From: Pseudomonadota bacterium
GTDB taxonomy: Bacteria > Pseudomonadota > Gammaproteobacteria > Steroidobacterales > Steroidobacteraceae
Direction of reading: 5' to 3'
DNA length: 64,000 nt
NCBI GenBank assembly: GCA_021792555.1
Contig: JAJYUL010000004.1
Location: forward strand, 1-64,000
Made by a program: the position numbers and the translations under genes. Positions 49,407-57,326 of the stretch are shown here, piece after piece. The notes under the pieces were generated by a model that saw nothing but the letters and a program-made list of their open reading frames with translations, was not told where the DNA came from and did not search any database. How positions within the stretch are numbered: position 1 is the stretch's first letter; every line of letters begins with the position of its first letter.

Positions 49407-49976
49407 ATGAACGAGAGCGAGATCATCCGCGGACAGCTCGCCACCGAGCGGATCCATGCCGCGCAGGTCGCGAACGCCTGCGTGGCCGCGTTCGGCGCGC
49501 AGCACGGCGGCGCCGCGCAACCGCCGGCGGCGTTCCGCGAGGCCAGCGTGAGCTACCTCGTTTGGGTCCTCAGCCGCTTCGAGCAGCGCGACCAGCTGCT
49601 CGCCGAGCTCATCGAGCGGCGCAATCCGGGCGCCGGAGGGGCGCTTGAGCAGACCGTCCCGCTCGAGCTCGGCGAACTGGCCACCCGCGACGGCACGAGC
49701 CGCCAGGCGCTCGCACGCCTCGAGGCTGCCCTGACGGCGGTCACGCCGGAGACCGCGCGCGCCGCGTGGCAGGCCTTCGGGCGGTTCTTCAATTCACTCT
49801 GGTGCGCTCGTCGGGAAGCCATCGAGGGGCATCTCGCCCGGCTGCCGCGCATCGCCTCCTGGCGCGCCGTCTGCGCGATCGACGCCGACTCGATCCTCGA
49901 GGAGCGCACCCGCTACGCGCAGGTCGCCGAGCACCTGCCGCCCGGCATCACCCTGATCGGCGCCACCGGCCGTTAG
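49407..49976 (+). CDS. Hypothetical helical protein
   Basis: I do not recognise this 189-residue protein. It is predicted to be almost all alpha-helical, with no signal peptide or TM segment. Conserved-looking patches are SYLVWVLSRFEQRDQLL near 47-65, RAAWQAFGRFFNSLWCARRE and RIASWRAVCAIDADSILEER. The spacing of hydrophobic and charged residues recalls a four-helix bundle, but no metal-binding His/Glu motif of hemerythrin type is present. It diverges from thrA and converges on the DUF7009 gene. The codon bias is like that of its neighbours, so it looks like a real resident gene. Confidence 0.6.
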   Translation: MNESEIIRGQLATERIHAAQVANACVAAFGAQHGGAAQPPAAFREASVSYLVWVLSRFEQRDQLLAELIERRNPGAGGALEQTVPLELGELATRDGTSRQALARLEAALTAVTPETARAAWQAFGRFFNSLWCARREAIEGHLARLPRIASWRAVCAIDADSILEERTRYAQVAEHLPPGITLIGATGR

Positions 49977-49995
49977 CGCCGGCGGCCGAGGGCGC

Positions 49996-50382
49996 TCAAC
50001 ACGAGCCGTGCCCCTCGGCGGCTCTCGGGTGCGGGAAATGATCGCTCTCGTCCTCGCCCGGGCGCGGCACGAGGCAGGCGTAGTCCTTCTCGAGCGCCAC
50101 CTGCGCGCTGCCCGAGGGCACCGGCACCGAGGCGCTCAGGGTCACCAGTTCGGTGGCGCACCAGCGGGCTGCGAGCACCGCGGGGATGCGAAAATCAATG
50201 AGAGACCCTTCGTATCCAACTGATATATCTTGTATTTTATCGTCGGAACGAACGCGATAGACGAGCGCGGCGCCGTTCGGGAATTCCGTCCGCTCCTGCA
50301 CTTGGCCACTCTCCGCGAGCGCGCGGATCTCCCCCTGCGTCAGACGCAGACGCAGCGCATTACCCTTGATTCTGAGCTTCAT
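49996..50382 (-). CDS. DUF7009-family protein
   Basis: A 128-residue protein starting MKLRIKGNALRLRLTQGEIR, which matches the hallmark N-terminus of the uncharacterised DUF7009 family. It is predicted to be a small beta-rich cytoplasmic domain, followed by an acidic, His-rich C-terminal tail (RPGEDESDHFPHP). The ATG at 50382 overlaps the CoA-ester lyase stop by 4 bp (ATGA), and the lyase in turn overlaps the MaoC gene. It is therefore the third gene of a tightly coupled set and may serve the same CoA-ester reaction. No function is known. Confidence 0.7.
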   Translation of the reverse strand: MKLRIKGNALRLRLTQGEIRALAESGQVQERTEFPNGAALVYRVRSDDKIQDISVGYEGSLIDFRIPAVLAARWCATELVTLSASVPVPSGSAQVALEKDYACLVPRPGEDESDHFPHPRAAEGHGSC

Positions 50383-51314
50383 GTGTTCGCCTCCGGCTTG
50401 GCCGCGGGCGCCCTCGCCGCACCCGCCGCCAGGATACGCCGGGCGAGCAGCCAATGCGGCCGATCGATCATGCGTCCGTCGAGCGAGGTCACGCCTGCCC
50501 CGCCGGCCGCCTCGAATGCGGCCACCACCCGGCGCGCCCAGTCGAGCTCCGCGACGCTCGGGGTGAACACCGCGTTGATCACCCCGACCTGATCGGGATG
50601 GATGGCGAGCTTCCCGGTGAACCCGTCCTCGCGCGCCCGCTCGGCCTCCCCGCGCAGTCCCTGCGCATCGCGGAAATCCACGTAGACCCCGTCGATGGCC
50701 TGAACGCCGAGCGCCGCGGCGGTGAGCAGGCACGTGGTGCGCGCGTGCTCGAACGCCGGACGCAGCGCCCCGGCGGCATCGCTTCGGACCCGAGCCCCGA
50801 GTGCCGCCGACAGGTCCTCCATGCCCCAGGTCAGCCCCGCCAGGCGCCGCGCGGAGGCCCGATGCACAGCGGCGGCTTGGGGATAGGACGGCAGCGCGAG
50901 CAGACCGGCGGGCGTCTCGGTGCCTATCACCACCAGCGCGGTGGAGCCGACGGCGATCCCATGGCCGGCCTCGATTGCCTCGAGGGTGAGCGCAATGCGC
51001 TCGATGTCAGCGTAGCTGTCCACCTTGGGCAGCACCAGGCCAGCGGGCCGGCCGGGGATGACCGCGGTGGCGTCCTCGTAGAGCCGGCCGCTCGAGAGCG
51101 CATTGACGCGCACCCACAGCTGCGGGTGCGCCCCGGCGGCGTGCGCCTGCAGGAACTCCAGCACCTGCCCGCGGGCGAACGGCAGTCGCTCGGCAGCGAC
51201 CGAGTCCTCCAGGTCCACAATCAGCGCATCGGCGCCGCTCGCGAGCCCCTTGGCGAGCTTGCGCTCGCTGTCGCCCGGCACGAACAGCAGCGAGCGCAGC
51301 ACCCCCGCACTCAT
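50379..51314 (-). CDS. CitE-like CoA-ester lyase (HpcH/HpaI aldolase family)
   Basis: A 311-residue TIM-barrel lyase of the CitE/malyl-CoA/citramalyl-CoA lyase type. It begins RSLLFVPGDSERKLAKGLAS and has the metal and substrate residues in VDLEDSVA, LWVRVNAL, LVLPKVDSY, IGTETPAG and WGMEDLSAALGA. The probable reaction is cleavage (or formation) of a 3-hydroxyacyl-CoA such as malyl- or citramalyl-CoA to acetyl-CoA plus a 2-oxo acid. It is not part of a citrate lyase operon: no citC, D, F or G is present. The ATG at 51314 overlaps the MaoC stop (ATGA), which suggests that the hydratase supplies its substrate. Confidence 0.88.
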   Translation of the reverse strand: MSAGVLRSLLFVPGDSERKLAKGLASGADALIVDLEDSVAAERLPFARGQVLEFLQAHAAGAHPQLWVRVNALSSGRLYEDATAVIPGRPAGLVLPKVDSYADIERIALTLEAIEAGHGIAVGSTALVVIGTETPAGLLALPSYPQAAAVHRASARRLAGLTWGMEDLSAALGARVRSDAAGALRPAFEHARTTCLLTAAALGVQAIDGVYVDFRDAQGLRGEAERAREDGFTGKLAIHPDQVGVINAVFTPSVAELDWARRVVAAFEAAGGAGVTSLDGRMIDRPHWLLARRILAAGAARAPAAKPEANT

Positions 51315-51760
51315 GCCGGCCGCTTCAACATCAGCGCGGCGCGGCGGCACGAGGCGACCTCCTCATCGCGCTGGTTATAGGCGCGGTGATCGAACACCAC
51401 GATGCCCGAATCCGGGCGCGAGCGGCTCTCACGCACCGACTGCACGGTGGTGACGGCCCGCAGCGTATCGCCCACCCGCACCGGTCGCGGGAACTTGACC
51501 TCCTCCCAGCCCAGATTGCCGATGGTGGTGCCGAAGGTCGTGTCGTAGACCGACAGCCCCACCAGCAGCCCGAGCGTGAACACGCTGTTGACGATGCGCT
51601 CGCCAAAGGGCGTGTCACGGCAGTACTCGGCGTCAAGATGTATTGCCGCCGGGTTCATAGTGAGCGCGCTGAACAGCAGATTGTCGGTTTCCGTGACCGT
51701 GCGGCGCACCTGGTGCTCGAAGCGCTGCCCCACGGTGAATTCCTCGAAATAAAGTCCCAT
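51311..51760 (-). CDS. MaoC-family dehydratase (hot-dog fold)
   Basis: A 149-residue R-hydratase-like protein beginning MGLYFEEFTVGQRFEH, with RTVTETDNLLFSALTMN, the catalytic D/H pair in NPAAIHLDAEY, and FPRPVRVGDTLRAVT. It resembles mesaconyl-CoA and itaconyl-CoA hydratases more than the bacterial PhaJ type. The ATG at 51760 follows GGAGAGAGG. As the first gene of the MaoC-CitE-DUF7009 set it probably hydrates an unsaturated dicarboxylyl-CoA that the lyase then cleaves. A CoA transferase or ligase is not encoded nearby. Confidence 0.85.
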   Translation of the reverse strand: MGLYFEEFTVGQRFEHQVRRTVTETDNLLFSALTMNPAAIHLDAEYCRDTPFGERIVNSVFTLGLLVGLSVYDTTFGTTIGNLGWEEVKFPRPVRVGDTLRAVTTVQSVRESRSRPDSGIVVFDHRAYNQRDEEVASCRRAALMLKRPA

Positions 51761-51879
51761 CGTGCCTCTCTCCAGGCGACCCGGCGATGCGCGCATTATC
51801 GCATCCGCCGCGCCTACCTCATAACTGCCGGCGCCCGCCGCCAAACCACACGGTATTTAGCGCACCGGCCCTGCCCGCC

Positions 51880-51885
51880 TATAGT
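51880..51885 (+). promoter_or_regulatory. Candidate -10 box of cysI
   Basis: TATAGT, 8 bases before the cysI ATG. The same hexamer precedes cysH. CysB would be expected to activate here, but no CysB site could be assigned by eye. Confidence 0.4.
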
Positions 51886-51893
51886 CCGGCGGC

Positions 51894-53585
51894 ATGTACC
51901 GCTATGACCCGATCGACCGCGAACTGCTCGCCGAGCGCACCGAGCAGTTCCGCGATCAAACGCAGCGCTTCCTCGCCGGTGAGCTCACCGAGGAGGACTT
52001 CCGGCAGCTGCGCCTGCGCAACGGCCTGTACCAGCAGCGCCACGCGCCGATGCTGCGCATCTCGGTGCCCTACGGGCTGCTCGAGTCCGCTCAGCTGCGC
52101 CGGATGGCGCAGGTGGTGCGCAGGTACGACAGGGGCTACGGGCACTTCACCACGCGCCAGAACATCCAGCTCAACTGGCCGCAGCTGCATGAGGTGCCCG
52201 AGCTGCTCGCCCGCCTCGCCGAGGTCCAGCTGCACAGCATCCAGGCCTGCGGCAACGACACGCGCAACATCACCTGCGACTATCTGGCCGGCGTCGCCGA
52301 GGACGAGCAGGTCGATCCGCGCCCGTACTGCGAGCTGCTGCGCCAGTTCGTCGCGCTGCACCCGGAGTTCTACTGGCTGCCGCGCAAGTTCAAGTTCGGC
52401 TTCACCGGCGCCGCGGCGGATCGCGCCGCCACACGCACCAATGACGCGGCGGTGCACGTGCTGCGCCGCGGCGGCGCCATCGGCTATCGCTTCTTCGTCG
52501 GCGGCGGCCTCGGCCGCCTGCCGATGCTCGGGCAGGAGATGAATCCCTTCGTGCCCGAGTCGGATCTGCTCACCTACGCCACGGCCATCCTGCGCACCTT
52601 CAACCGCTTCGGCCGGCGGGACAACATCCACAAGGCGCGCATCAAGATCGTCCTGCGCGAGTGGGGCATCGAGCGCTTCCGCGCCGCAATCGAGCAGGAG
52701 TACGCCAAGATCGGCGCGAGCGCCGAGGGTGAGCAGCTGCGGCTGCTGCCGCAGGACATCGAGCGGATGCGGGGCCACTTCGCCGCCCCGCCCTACCGCC
52801 CCTCGGGCGAAGCGGCTGCCGACCTCCCGGCGCAGGCGGCGCGCAATGTGCGCTTTGCCGCCTGGCTCAAGCGCAACGTGCGTGCGCACAAGATGCCGGG
52901 CTACCGCGTGGTGTTCGTGTCGCTGAAGGCGCCCGGGCAGGCCCCCGGGGACTGCACCGCCGAGCAGTTCGAGACGCTCGCCGAGCTGAGCGACGCGTAC
53001 AGCTTCGGCGAGCTGCGCTCCACGTATGATCAGAATCTCGTGCTCGCCGATGTGGCCGAGCGCGACCTGCACGAGCTGTGGGGAAAGCTCGATGCGGCGG
53101 GACTGGCGACTCCCAACATCGGCCTCACCACGGACATCGTCGCCTGCCCGGGGCTCGACTTCTGCGGCCTTGCCAATGCCGGCACGATCGGCGTCACCCA
53201 CGACATCTACCGGCGCTTTGACTCGCTCGAGGCGCAGTACGAGATCGGCCCCCTCCGCATCACCATGAGCGGCTGCATGAACGGCTGCGGCCATCACAGC
53301 GTCGGACACATCGGCATCCTCGGCGTCGACAAGCACGGCGAGGAGTGGTATCAGGTCACCCTCGGCGGCAGCGCGGGACATGACGCCGCGATCGGCGAGC
53401 GGGTCGGCCGCGCGCTCGCGCGCGACGAGATCGCCGACGGCGTCGAGCGGCTGATCCGCGCCTACCTCGAGCTGCGCTGCGACGAGGATGAGACCTTCAT
53501 CGAGTGTTACCGGCGCATCGGGCTTGCCCCGTTCAAAGCGCGCCTGTACGAGACCGAGGAGGATTCGGAGGCGGCCGCGGCATGA
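51894..53585 (+). CDS. cysI: Sulfite reductase hemoprotein (CysI-type nitrite/sulfite reductase)
   Basis: A siroheme-[4Fe-4S] enzyme that reduces sulfite to sulfide. The 563-residue protein has the cluster and siroheme ligands C418 and C424 (CPGLDFC), C461 and C465 (SGCMNGCGHH), the ferredoxin-like half-domains with GHFTTRQNIQLNWP, and the central MLRISVPYG. No cysJ flavoprotein gene is adjacent; instead a DUF934 gene overlaps its stop codon, an arrangement seen in many proteobacteria whose reductase takes electrons from another donor. There is no Shine-Dalgarno before the ATG. Confidence 0.94.
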   Translation: MYRYDPIDRELLAERTEQFRDQTQRFLAGELTEEDFRQLRLRNGLYQQRHAPMLRISVPYGLLESAQLRRMAQVVRRYDRGYGHFTTRQNIQLNWPQLHEVPELLARLAEVQLHSIQACGNDTRNITCDYLAGVAEDEQVDPRPYCELLRQFVALHPEFYWLPRKFKFGFTGAAADRAATRTNDAAVHVLRRGGAIGYRFFVGGGLGRLPMLGQEMNPFVPESDLLTYATAILRTFNRFGRRDNIHKARIKIVLREWGIERFRAAIEQEYAKIGASAEGEQLRLLPQDIERMRGHFAAPPYRPSGEAAADLPAQAARNVRFAAWLKRNVRAHKMPGYRVVFVSLKAPGQAPGDCTAEQFETLAELSDAYSFGELRSTYDQNLVLADVAERDLHELWGKLDAAGLATPNIGLTTDIVACPGLDFCGLANAGTIGVTHDIYRRFDSLEAQYEIGPLRITMSGCMNGCGHHSVGHIGILGVDKHGEEWYQVTLGGSAGHDAAIGERVGRALARDEIADGVERLIRAYLELRCDEDETFIECYRRIGLAPFKARLYETEEDSEAAAA

Positions 53586-54106
53586 GCCGGATCATTCGCC
53601 AGCGGGCCATCGTCGAGGATGACTGGACGCTCGCACCGGACGGCGCGGCGCACACGGGCGCGGCCGGCCGGCTGATCGTTCCGCTCGCCCGCTGGCGCGC
53701 CGAGCGCGCTGCGCTCGAGACCGCCTCGGCCGTCGGGGTGCTGCTGCCCAACACTGAGGACGTCGAGGCCGTCTATCCCGAGATCGCCGAGCGCCCGCTG
53801 ATCGCGCTGCAGTTTCCGGCCTTTGCCGACGGGCGGGCGCTGACCCAGGCCATCCTGCTGCGCAACCGGCTCGGCTTTGCCGGCGAGCTGCGCGCCCTCG
53901 GGGACGTGGTCCGCGATCTGGTGTTCTGGCTCGGGCGCTGCGGGTTCGATGCCATCGCGCCACGAGGCGATCAGGATCTGCAGGCCTGCCTGCAGGCGCT
54001 CGATGAAATCCGCACCGCTTACCAGCCGGCCGCCGATGGGCACGCGCCGGCGTGGGTGCGCCGCCGATCGTGCTCTGCGAACACGCGACCTGCAGTCGGC
54101 GCCTGA
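53582..54106 (+). CDS. DUF934-family protein (sulfite reductase partner)
   Basis: A 174-residue protein of the DUF934 family, which almost always lies directly after cysI. Conserved parts include the N-terminal RLIVPLARW, VGVLLPNTEDVEAV, FPAFADGRALTQAILLRNRL and a GELRALGDVVRDLVFWLGRCGFD segment. It is thought to help sulfite reduction, possibly in electron transfer or assembly, but no biochemical role is established here. The ATG overlaps the cysI stop by 4 bp (ATGA). A terminator for the convergent malQ gene lies just downstream. Confidence 0.85.
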   Translation: MSRIIRQRAIVEDDWTLAPDGAAHTGAAGRLIVPLARWRAERAALETASAVGVLLPNTEDVEAVYPEIAERPLIALQFPAFADGRALTQAILLRNRLGFAGELRALGDVVRDLVFWLGRCGFDAIAPRGDQDLQACLQALDEIRTAYQPAADGHAPAWVRRRSCSANTRPAVGA

Positions 54107-54109
54107 GTC

Positions 54110-54138
54110 AAAAACCGGCCGCGCTCAGGCGCGGCCGG
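54110..54138 (-). terminator. Intrinsic terminator of malQ
   Basis: Read on the minus strand, a perfect 10-bp stem (CCGGCCGCGC/GCGCGGCCGG) with a 4-base loop is followed by TTTTT. The loop contains part of the malQ stop codon, so the stem overlaps the end of the gene. Confidence 0.75.
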
Positions 54139-55495
54139 CCCGTGCGTTGAGCTGCGCCCAATGGGCCGCAAGCTCGCGCGTCAGCGCGTGCGGCGCGAGT
54201 TGCCAGCTCCAGTTCGCCGCACTCTGCGTGCCGGGGGTGTTCAAGCGCGCCTCGCTGCCCAGACCGAGCAGATCCTGCGCCGGAATGACGGCCAGCTGGG
54301 CGGCCGTGCCGAGCGCCACGTGCAGCAGCGCTTCGGGCATCGAGTCTCGCGCGACACCGAGGGTCCGATCGACGTAGCCGCGGGTGTGCTCATCGAGACT
54401 GCGATACCAGCCGAGCGTGGTGTCGTTGTCGTGGGTGCCGCTGTAGACCACGCAGTCCGTCCCGATGTGCGCCGGCAGATGCGGATTGTCGGGCGAGCCG
54501 TCGAACGCAAACTGCAGCACACGCATGCCCGGCAGCGCGAACTCCTTGCGCAGCGCCGTGACGTCCGCGGTGATCAGGCCGAGATCCTCGGCCACGATCG
54601 GCAACGCGCCGCGCTCGGCGCGCAGGCGAGCGAGCAGCTCGCGGCCGGGGGTCGGGCGCCACTGCCCGCCGCGGGCGTCCGCCGCCCCGGCCGGCACCGC
54701 CCAGTGCGCGGCGAACGCGCGGAAATGATCGATCCGCAGCACGTCGGTGCGCTCAAGCTGCGCCCCGATGCGCCGTCGCCAGAACTCGAAGCCATCGCGC
54801 TGCATCGCCGCCCAGTCGTAGAGCGGATTGCCCCAGACCTGGCCGAGCGCGGAGAAGTAATCCGGCGGCACCCCGGCGACGGCCGCGGGCCGTCCGCTCT
54901 CCTCGAGCTGAAACTGCTCGCGCTCGGCCCAGGTCTCCGCGGACATCGGTCCGACGTAAAACGGCAGATCGCCGAAGAGACACACGCCGCGCGCGTGTGC
55001 GTAGCGGCGCAGCCTGCGCCACTGCACGAAGAAGGCGAACTGCTCGGTGCGCACCCGCTCGATCCCGGCGGCGCATTCGCGCCGGATGCCCCGCAGCGCC
55101 TGACCTTCGCGCCGGTTAAACGGCGCCGGCCACTCCCACCAGGGAGCTGCCGCGAAGCGCGCGCTGATCTGCTCGAACAGCGCGTAGTCCTCGAGCCACG
55201 GGCGCGTCGCCTGCTGAAACTCCGCCCAGTCGCCTGCATCCCCCGGGGGCTCGGACGGATCGAGAAACGCCGGATTGCCCGCGAAATCCGAGCGGGCGAA
55301 ATACGGCGAGCGGTCCGCTCCGGTCGGCCCTACCGGCAGGAACTGCCACACGCTGAAGCCGGCAGCCGCCAGCCAGTCGATGAACGCCCGCCCGCCGCGC
55401 CCGAGCGGGGCGGTGAGCGAGCTCAGATGCAGCAACACCCCGGCGCGACGCCGGTCGAACACGGGCTGGCTCTCTACGCTCAGGTTCTCCTCCAC
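54125..55495 (-). CDS. malQ: 4-alpha-glucanotransferase (amylomaltase)
   Basis: It transfers alpha-1,4-glucan chains between maltodextrins or glycogen-type glucans. The 456-residue GH77 protein has the catalytic nucleophile Asp in VLRIDHFRAF, the acid Glu in IVAEDLGLI and the transition-state Asp in SGTHDNDTT, plus QFLPVGPTGADRSPY near 50. It starts with GTG at 55495, preceded by GGAG, and an alternative GTG lies 11 codons later. It lies 15 bp after cysB on the same strand, so it is probably co-transcribed with a sulfur regulator; no other glycogen or maltose gene is near. Confidence 0.93.
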   Translation of the reverse strand: MEENLSVESQPVFDRRRAGVLLHLSSLTAPLGRGGRAFIDWLAAAGFSVWQFLPVGPTGADRSPYFARSDFAGNPAFLDPSEPPGDAGDWAEFQQATRPWLEDYALFEQISARFAAAPWWEWPAPFNRREGQALRGIRRECAAGIERVRTEQFAFFVQWRRLRRYAHARGVCLFGDLPFYVGPMSAETWAEREQFQLEESGRPAAVAGVPPDYFSALGQVWGNPLYDWAAMQRDGFEFWRRRIGAQLERTDVLRIDHFRAFAAHWAVPAGAADARGGQWRPTPGRELLARLRAERGALPIVAEDLGLITADVTALRKEFALPGMRVLQFAFDGSPDNPHLPAHIGTDCVVYSGTHDNDTTLGWYRSLDEHTRGYVDRTLGVARDSMPEALLHVALGTAAQLAVIPAQDLLGLGSEARLNTPGTQSAANWSWQLAPHALTRELAAHWAQLNARAGRA

Positions 55496-55510
55496 GCTGC
55501 GCTCCGGCGG

Positions 55511-56482
55511 CTAGCGCTGCGGAAGCGTCACGTCGGCAAAGACTGCAGCGCGCTCCTGCGGCGTTGCCGCACGGTGCGCGCGCTCGATGAGCCTGCGCTC
55601 CAGATGCGGCGCGAGCAGCTGCGCGAACTCGTACATGAAGCCGCGCAGCAGCGTGCCGCGGCGGAATCCGATCCAGGTCGTGTGCGCGGGCAGCAGATGC
55701 GCGGCGTCGAGGACCGCCAGATCCTCCGCTCCCTCACTCACCGCCATCGGGGCGACGATGCCCACACCGAGGCCGAGACGCACGTAGGTGACAATGACGT
55801 CCGCATCCTGCGCGGTAATGGCGACATTCGGGGTATAGCCGGCCTTGGCAAACGCCTCGTTGAGCGACGACGGACCGGTGAAGCTGAATGTATAGGTGAT
55901 GATGGGATGGTTCGCCAGCGCCCGGTACGTCAGCCGCTCCAGGCGCGCCAGCGGATGCTCGCGCGGCACGATCACCACCCGGCTCCAGCGGTAGCACGGC
56001 AGGAGCGTGAGCCCCGCGAAGCGCTGCTCCGATCCGGTGGCGATGGCGCAGTCGATCCGGTCCTGGGCCACCATCTCGGCGATCTGCTCCGAGGTGCCCT
56101 GGTGCAAGTTCAGTCGCACGTTCGGGTAGCGGGTGCGGAACTGATGGATCACCGCCGGCAGTACGTAACGCGCCTGGGTGTGCGTGGTGCCGATCGAGAG
56201 GCTGCCGCGCCCCTCGTCCCTCAGCTCCGTCGACAACCCGCGGATGCTCTGCACCTCCTGCAGCACGCGCAGCGCCCGGTCGATCACCTGCTGACCTGCG
56301 GGCGTGATGCGCGTCAGGGTGCGGCCCTCGCGCACGAAGATCTGAAAACCCAGCTCGTCCTCGAGCAGCTTGATCTGCTTGCTCACCCCGGGCTGCGAGG
56401 TATGCAGCTTCTGGGCCGCGGCGGTGATGTTCAGGCCGCTCTGGGCAATCGCCGCCAGGTAGCGCAGTTGATGCAGTTTCAT
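55511..56482 (-). CDS. cysB: LysR-family regulator CysB
   Basis: CysB activates sulfate-assimilation genes when N-acetylserine signals sulfur shortage. The 323-residue length equals E. coli CysB (324). The N-terminal winged helix starts MKLHQLRYLAAIAQSGLNIT, with TSQPGVSKQIKLLEDEL as recognition region. The effector-binding site segment IGTTHTQARYVLP is that of CysB. The ATG at 56482 is chosen because it begins the conserved helix; 11 upstream codons are dispensable. It diverges from cysH across 111 bp, where CysB is expected to bind. Confidence 0.93.
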   Translation of the reverse strand: MKLHQLRYLAAIAQSGLNITAAAQKLHTSQPGVSKQIKLLEDELGFQIFVREGRTLTRITPAGQQVIDRALRVLQEVQSIRGLSTELRDEGRGSLSIGTTHTQARYVLPAVIHQFRTRYPNVRLNLHQGTSEQIAEMVAQDRIDCAIATGSEQRFAGLTLLPCYRWSRVVIVPREHPLARLERLTYRALANHPIITYTFSFTGPSSLNEAFAKAGYTPNVAITAQDADVIVTYVRLGLGVGIVAPMAVSEGAEDLAVLDAAHLLPAHTTWIGFRRGTLLRGFMYEFAQLLAPHLERRLIERAHRAATPQERAAVFADVTLPQR

Positions 56483-56577
56483 GCGCTCAAGCGTAGCGCA
56501 ACGCCCCGTGCGCATCCATAACCGACTCGCACCGCCTCAGAAGCAATCATTCGTTCTATGGCCGCAGCAGCGCTGGC

Positions 56578-56583
56578 TATAGT
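56578..56583 (+). promoter_or_regulatory. Candidate -10 box of cysH
   Basis: TATAGT, 10 bases before the ATG at 56594, the same hexamer as at cysI. It supports the 56594 start because the earlier ATG at 56558 lies upstream of the -10 box. Confidence 0.4.
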
Positions 56584-56593
56584 TGCCCGCGCC

Positions 56594-57310
56594 ATGGGTG
56601 AATTGTTGAACCGTATCGAGCAGAAGGCCGAGGCCGTGCGGGCGAGCCTCGCGGAGGCGGTGCGCACGCACACGCCGGTCGCATACGCCAACAGCCTCGG
56701 CGCCGAGGCGATGGTGCTCACCGACATCATCTGGACGCACGTGCCGGAAATCGACGTATTCAGCATCGACACCGGGCGGCTGCACCAGGAGACCTACGAC
56801 CTGATGGAAAAGCTCCAGCGGCGCTACGGGCGCACCCTGCGCCTGGTGCACCCGGATGCCGGCGCCCTCGAGCGCCTGAGCGCGCACCGCGGGGTCAACG
56901 GGTTCTACCACAGTCTCGATGCGCGCCTCGAGTGCTGCCAGGTGCGCAAGATCGAGCCGTTCAAACGCGCCATCGCGGGCTTCGGCGCCTGGATCACCGG
57001 GGTACGGCGGGAGCAGTCGGCCGTGCGCGCCCTCGCTGCGCCGCTCGAATGGGACGCGCAATACGGCTTGTACAAGTTGAGTCCGCTGCTCGAGTGGAGC
57101 GAAGCGGAGGTCTGGCAGTACATCCGCAGCCACAAGCTGCCGTACAACGTGCTGCATGACCGGCAGTTTCCGAGCATCGGCTGCGTGCCCTGCACGCGCG
57201 CCATCCAGCCCGGGGAGAGCCGCCGCGCCGGCCGCTGGTGGTGGGAGCACCCCGAATCGCGTGAGTGCGGTCTGCACCCGCGCGAGCGCCGCGCGACCGC
57301 CCAGGCTTAA
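56594..57310 (+). CDS. cysH: Adenylyl-sulfate (APS) reductase, iron-sulfur type
   Basis: It reduces activated sulfate to sulfite with thioredoxin. The 238-residue protein has the four cluster-type cysteines C114-C115 (ECCQVRK) and C197 and C200 (IGCVPCTR), which mark the APS-type enzyme, and the catalytic C225 in ECGLH. PAPS-type enzymes of E. coli lack the CC and CxxC pairs. SLGAEAMVLTDII is the nucleotide-binding PP-loop variant. The ATG at 56594 is preferred to 56558. cysG follows after 16 bp. Confidence 0.93.
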   Translation: MGELLNRIEQKAEAVRASLAEAVRTHTPVAYANSLGAEAMVLTDIIWTHVPEIDVFSIDTGRLHQETYDLMEKLQRRYGRTLRLVHPDAGALERLSAHRGVNGFYHSLDARLECCQVRKIEPFKRAIAGFGAWITGVRREQSAVRALAAPLEWDAQYGLYKLSPLLEWSEAEVWQYIRSHKLPYNVLHDRQFPSIGCVPCTRAIQPGESRRAGRWWWEHPESRECGLHPRERRATAQA

Positions 57311-57326
57311 GGTCCGCCCGCGCCGC

